Source: Gammaproteobacteria bacterium (GTDB lineage: Bacteria > Pseudomonadota > Gammaproteobacteria > SZUA-229). From it: 9,581 nt of DNA. The notes under the pieces are model-generated. The model was not told the origin of the DNA. It searched no databases and saw only the letters and a list, made by a program, of their open reading frames with translations. The position numbers and the translations under genes are program-made. Shown here one piece after another: positions 6,570-9,581 of this stretch. Positions within the stretch are counted from its first letter, which is position 1. Each line of letters begins with the position of its first letter. The DNA lies in NCBI GenBank assembly GCA_021768055.1, contig JAASSE010000011.1, positions 1-9,581 on the forward strand, given 5' to 3'.

Positions 6570-7186
6570 TAACTACTCACCGCCTTTTTAAGCGTATACC
6601 AGCTGAGCTCGCAATAGGCGCGCATATTCTCAGCTGCATTTTGTTTGTCGATTTCAAAGTTGTTTGTCTTGTTGACGAGCTCGATATCACACTTATCGAT
6701 AGTAAACAGGCCCTTGGCTTCTTTTTTGAGTGCATTCATCATCACAAACAGGTCGCCTTCGTGCATGAACCTCATGTCAATCGACATTACGCTCTTAAAA
6801 ACATCGATGCCCGCGTATTTATCGCCAAGCTCTTTTTTATCCTGAAGAAGCTGGCTGGTTATATCGTATTTTACAGAGCTCATGTTCCTGGACTCGGCTG
6901 TCTTTTGAACAACCTCTACCCAGCTAAGACGGTTTTCGTTGCCGATAACCGCATTCTTCTGCAGTACCTTGAACTTATCTTCGTGGTCAACAAGGATTTG
7001 ATTGTTCCGGTTGGCCTCGTCAATTTTATTGCGCCATTTACGCATTTCACGCTTTGCCCTGGTATCTTCATCACCCGCGTTCCACTTGTACATATCCGAA
7101 ACTGACACCACGACAATCATGGTAACCAACACGACTGCGAACGAGATCAGTGCTTTTCGTATTGCGGGATTAATGTACTTATGCAT
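6569..7186 (-). CDS. PilO/MshJ-like inner-membrane platform protein
   Basis: 205 aa bitopic membrane protein: short N-terminus, one TM helix (about 11-29, KALISFAVVLVTMIVVVSV), a charged coiled coil (about 38-80) and a small periplasmic alpha/beta domain. RLSWVEVVQKTAESRNM (86-102) and FMHEGDLFVMMNALKK (140-155) match features I recall for PilO-like proteins in MSHA-type clusters of beta- and gammaproteobacteria. C166 and C192 could pair. It would dimerise with the periplasmic half of the upstream GspL/PilN-like protein and align the assembly machine. The ATG overlaps the upstream stop by 8 nt, with GAGG and AGGA just before it, so translation is coupled. It is about the usual PilO length. 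Confidence 0.8.
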   Translation of the reverse strand: MHKYINPAIRKALISFAVVLVTMIVVVSVSDMYKWNAGDEDTRAKREMRKWRNKIDEANRNNQILVDHEDKFKVLQKNAVIGNENRLSWVEVVQKTAESRNMSSVKYDITSQLLQDKKELGDKYAGIDVFKSVMSIDMRFMHEGDLFVMMNALKKEAKGLFTIDKCDIELVNKTNNFEIDKQNAAENMRAYCELSWYTLKKAVSS

Positions 7187-8786
7187 GGTCCTGCGACCTC
7201 ATAACAATCTGCAATGAAAATCTTCCAACATTATCATCTGCAGATTTATTATCATTCTGATTCAATGCGCGGCTTTCCGATGCAAACTTCCGTTCAGAGC
7301 GCACCTCAACAGGAAGATCAATCGCGTAGACCTCTTCCACCCTGCCATTTTCCTTGAGCACTGAAATAATATTATTTATGTGATTGACAGATTCGCGGAA
7401 ATTACTACTGGCCACAGGAATTCTGCCGGATACTACAGCAACATGCTGGATGGTTTCATCAGTAGCCGTGTTGGTTTTCTTGTAAACAGCCTCAGACCCC
7501 GCCCTGGAGCCACTGGTGTTTTTTGTACTATCAAGCTGTCTTGTAGACCATTCAATTCTGTCGATATATACCAGGCCCAGTTTGGGCTGACTGATTATCC
7601 TGCTGAGCTCCACCATAAAATCCATCGGTGTAATCTGGCTGTTTTTTTCAATTTGCTCAACAAGGCCTACCGCGGAATCCATCAGGCCTGCATTAGAGAA
7701 TAGTTCCTCGTAAGCTTGATATTTTTCTTCATAGACTGCTTTAAACTTGTTTGTTCTTTCCTTCAATAATACTGTTGACTGTTTATATGACATACCGTCT
7801 GAAATACTCGTCTCGGTCATCAACATGGCCACTATTACTGTAATTACCGACAGCGCATACAAAGCTGTTGAAGCTAATGAATAATAAAAACGCCTGAACT
7901 CTTCCTTGTTACCATAGTGAGTCAATGTGCTGAATGTTTTTGCCGCCATGTAGGCAAACAATCCATCGGTAAATTTATCTTCCGTACCGGATATGCCTAA
8001 TCTGGATGAAACATCCCGGATCCTGTGAATGTGATAATGGTATAAGTCATCTGAGTCGAACGAACTATCCAGTGAATCAATTTGTTCATCAGCACCCAGC
8101 ATATGAACATTTATAACTTCATCATCACCGATATGGTGCTGGTTGCGCATGAATACCAGCGTGCGTTCAACTTCGGGTAAGGCATGAACGCCTATTTTGC
8201 TGATATTTTCAGCGTCCTGGTTTATCACCGACTGCCGGCTTGAAACCATTTTTCCGTCGATGAAAAACGTCTGGCGCAGATTGCTGTTAACCTGCTGCGT
8301 GACCAGCAACACCGGCCCTTTTCTTGCATTGATAACCGGCAACAGAGACTTGCTGATCAACGGCAGACTCCAGATACCAGACAAGGGCACATCACAATCA
8401 TCAATGATGGTCAGCCAGGGGATAATAAGCTCCGGGTTGGTGATCGCGCCCAACAGAATCTCATCATCTTTACGGCCCGTCTTCAGCCGACCCTGAATTT
8501 CAGAATAGGTAAACTGCCTGCTGGCGCGGTAATAACGGTCGATCAGGCGGGAAATGACTGCGCGCCTGTCCTTACCAAATACATGAGGAATGACCTCTTT
8601 TCTGAAGTCTTCTTCGATGACATCCAGCAGCATGCCGGTCATTGTTTTCGCTGACGATTCAAGGTACTGGCGGAACTTCTCATACCCTTCTTCGTTTGAT
8701 TCGAATGAACAGGCGCCGGCAAGCGCCTTACCGTTCCAGTGGAATACGGTCAGCCGGTGTCCGGAAAAATAGAATACTCTTTTCAC
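7179..8786 (-). CDS. GspL-like / PilM-PilN-like assembly platform protein
   Basis: 535 aa, GTG start. Cytoplasmic region of about 300 residues, then one TM helix (about 303-324, SLASTALYALSVITVIVAML), a coiled coil (about 337-365) and a periplasmic domain to the end. This is the layout of GspL, or of PilM (actin-like, cytoplasmic) joined to PilN (bitopic). VLLVTQQVNSNLRQTFFIDG (159-178) followed by SSRQS resembles the segment in MSHA-cluster proteins of this type; I do not see clear actin-family nucleotide-binding motifs, so the cytoplasmic fold is inferred. The periplasmic part, with a VSGRIPVASSNFRESVNHIN strand-helix (452-471), resembles the PilN/GspL ferredoxin-like domain. It would couple the assembly ATPase and the PilC-like protein on the inside with PilO outside. 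It starts 12 nt after the platform gene's stop and is followed by an 8-nt overlap with the PilO-like gene. DNA here is noticeably AT-rich compared with the pilin genes. Confidence 0.78.
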   Translation of the reverse strand: MKRVFYFSGHRLTVFHWNGKALAGACSFESNEEGYEKFRQYLESSAKTMTGMLLDVIEEDFRKEVIPHVFGKDRRAVISRLIDRYYRASRQFTYSEIQGRLKTGRKDDEILLGAITNPELIIPWLTIIDDCDVPLSGIWSLPLISKSLLPVINARKGPVLLVTQQVNSNLRQTFFIDGKMVSSRQSVINQDAENISKIGVHALPEVERTLVFMRNQHHIGDDEVINVHMLGADEQIDSLDSSFDSDDLYHYHIHRIRDVSSRLGISGTEDKFTDGLFAYMAAKTFSTLTHYGNKEEFRRFYYSLASTALYALSVITVIVAMLMTETSISDGMSYKQSTVLLKERTNKFKAVYEEKYQAYEELFSNAGLMDSAVGLVEQIEKNSQITPMDFMVELSRIISQPKLGLVYIDRIEWSTRQLDSTKNTSGSRAGSEAVYKKTNTATDETIQHVAVVSGRIPVASSNFRESVNHINNIISVLKENGRVEEVYAIDLPVEVRSERKFASESRALNQNDNKSADDNVGRFSLQIVMRSQDHA

Positions 8787-8793
8787 GTGTTCG

Positions 8794-8798
8794 CCTGC
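8794..8798 (-). promoter_or_regulatory. Ribosome binding site for the GTG-initiated GspL/PilM-like gene
   Basis: GCAGG on the minus strand, seven nt before the GTG at 8786, lying directly after the TGA of the upstream gene. It supports the GTG start. Confidence 0.5.
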
Positions 8799-9581
8799 TC
8801 AGATTTTGACGTTTGAAACCGCATCATAAACCGGCCCAAGCACTGCCAGCATAATCCATAACATGATACCGCCAAGCAGTACCGTGAGAATCGGCATCAT
8901 TGCTGGCTCCAGCTTGTCAATTGATTCCTTGACTTCACGGTTATAAAAATAACTGACATTTAACAGCGCTTCGTCCATGGCGCCGGTATCTTCACCAACC
9001 TTGAGCATTCTTACGATCATGGATGGAAACACGCCAATGCTCTCGAAACTGTCACTGATCTGCTGCCCTTCTGCGATACTGGTTCTTGCCTTGTTAATCG
9101 AATCTTCCAGAACCAGGTTATCGACCATGTCTTCAGAGATGCCAAGTGCATCAAGCACGGTGATGCCGGAGCTGTACATCATCGCGAAATAATTGGCGAA
9201 GCGCGCCAGCTTGATCTTCGACAGCAGCGGTCCTATTAACCAGATCTTCAGCTTGATGCCGTCGATGAAATACTGCACGCCGATGTTGTTCTTTGCCAGC
9301 GCCTTGATACCCACATATAAAATGACCGGTAATGAAAAAATCAGGTACCAGTACTCCACAAATGCATTGGATATGCTGACCAGTATTTCCGTGTGTAATG
9401 GAATATCTGTACCGATGTTTTTAATAAACGGCAGCAGCTGCGGCATCAGGTACATCATCAGGAAACTGACCACGCCGATGACGACCACAGAAACAATGGC
9501 CGGATAGATCATTATCTTGCGGGTATGCGCGGCGAGTTCATCCTGCCACATGATGGTTTCCGCCAGATCTCGCAGAACTTC
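8799..9581 (-). CDS. PilC/GspF/MshG-type inner-membrane platform protein (5' end outside window)
   Basis: The frame is open to the right edge; 260 residues are visible and belong to the C-terminal of the two T2SSF domains of this family (full proteins are about 400 aa). Upstream of the first internal Met the frame reads EVLRDLAETI, then MWQDELAAHTRKIMIYPAIV, so that Met is not the start. TM helices lie at about 28-50 and 77-95, with a last pair near 228-251. Family features are IGPLLSKIKLARFANYF...SSGITVLDAL (116-146), FPSMIVRMLKVGEDTGAMDEAL (185-206) and LEPAMMPILTVLLGGIML (224-241). The protein anchors the assembly ATPase and moves pilin subunits into the growing fibre. Being first in this visible run, it probably follows an ATPase gene outside the window (inference). 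PilC, GspF and MshG cannot be separated by eye; the downstream gene order favours an MSHA-like system. Confidence 0.93.
   Translation of the reverse strand, partial: EVLRDLAETIMWQDELAAHTRKIMIYPAIVSVVVIGVVSFLMMYLMPQLLPFIKNIGTDIPLHTEILVSISNAFVEYWYLIFSLPVILYVGIKALAKNNIGVQYFIDGIKLKIWLIGPLLSKIKLARFANYFAMMYSSGITVLDALGISEDMVDNLVLEDSINKARTSIAEGQQISDSFESIGVFPSMIVRMLKVGEDTGAMDEALLNVSYFYNREVKESIDKLEPAMMPILTVLLGGIMLWIMLAVLGPVYDAVSNVKI

Overview
The window reads as a stretch of a proteobacterial chromosome, most likely gammaproteobacterial. This is inferred from family resemblance, moderate GC and a classical -24/-12 promoter; no species can be named. It is dominated by a type IV pilus-like / type II secretion-like assembly locus. 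Nine protein genes fill almost all of it. No rRNA, tRNA, CRISPR array, insertion sequence or phage gene is visible. Eight genes lie on the minus strand and one, a histidine kinase, on the plus strand.

Right block, 9581 down to 3934, minus strand: six tightly packed genes in one transcription unit, with gaps of 12 nt or overlaps of 1-8 nt. In order they are a PilC/GspF/MshG-type inner-membrane platform protein (5' end outside the window), a GspL-like or PilM-PilN-like protein with a cytoplasmic half, one TM helix and a periplasmic half, a PilO/MshJ-like protein, a small secreted MshK/PilP-like protein, a large GspK/PilX-like tip prepilin without Glu5, and a conventional prepilin. These would form an inner-membrane assembly platform plus minor pilins. 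The ATPase, secretin and prepilin peptidase are not in the window.

Middle, 2259-3929, plus strand: an orphan sensor histidine kinase with about eight membrane helices. It converges on the prepilin gene (4 nt between stop codons) and diverges from an ABC permease gene with very little space between the starts.

Left block, 2211 down to 1, minus strand: an ABC-2 type permease and a membrane-anchored TPR-like protein are translationally coupled (TAATG). After a 147-nt gap comes a further prepilin of the FPGD family, truncated by the window edge. That gap holds a near-consensus sigma-54 promoter pointing at the prepilin and, just upstream of it, two direct repeats of TGACC(T)AATTT.

Working model (inference): the kinase senses an envelope or membrane signal and, through an NtrC-family activator encoded elsewhere, switches on the sigma-54-dependent pilin. 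The right block builds the fibre. The ABC permease and TPR protein assist, in a role perhaps comparable to the ABC transporter required for type IV pili in Myxococcus (pilGHI). The most distinctive items are the two-module tip prepilin that shares its module with the adjacent small prepilin, and the sigma-54 pilin promoter next to a kinase and an ABC permease lacking an adjacent ATPase.
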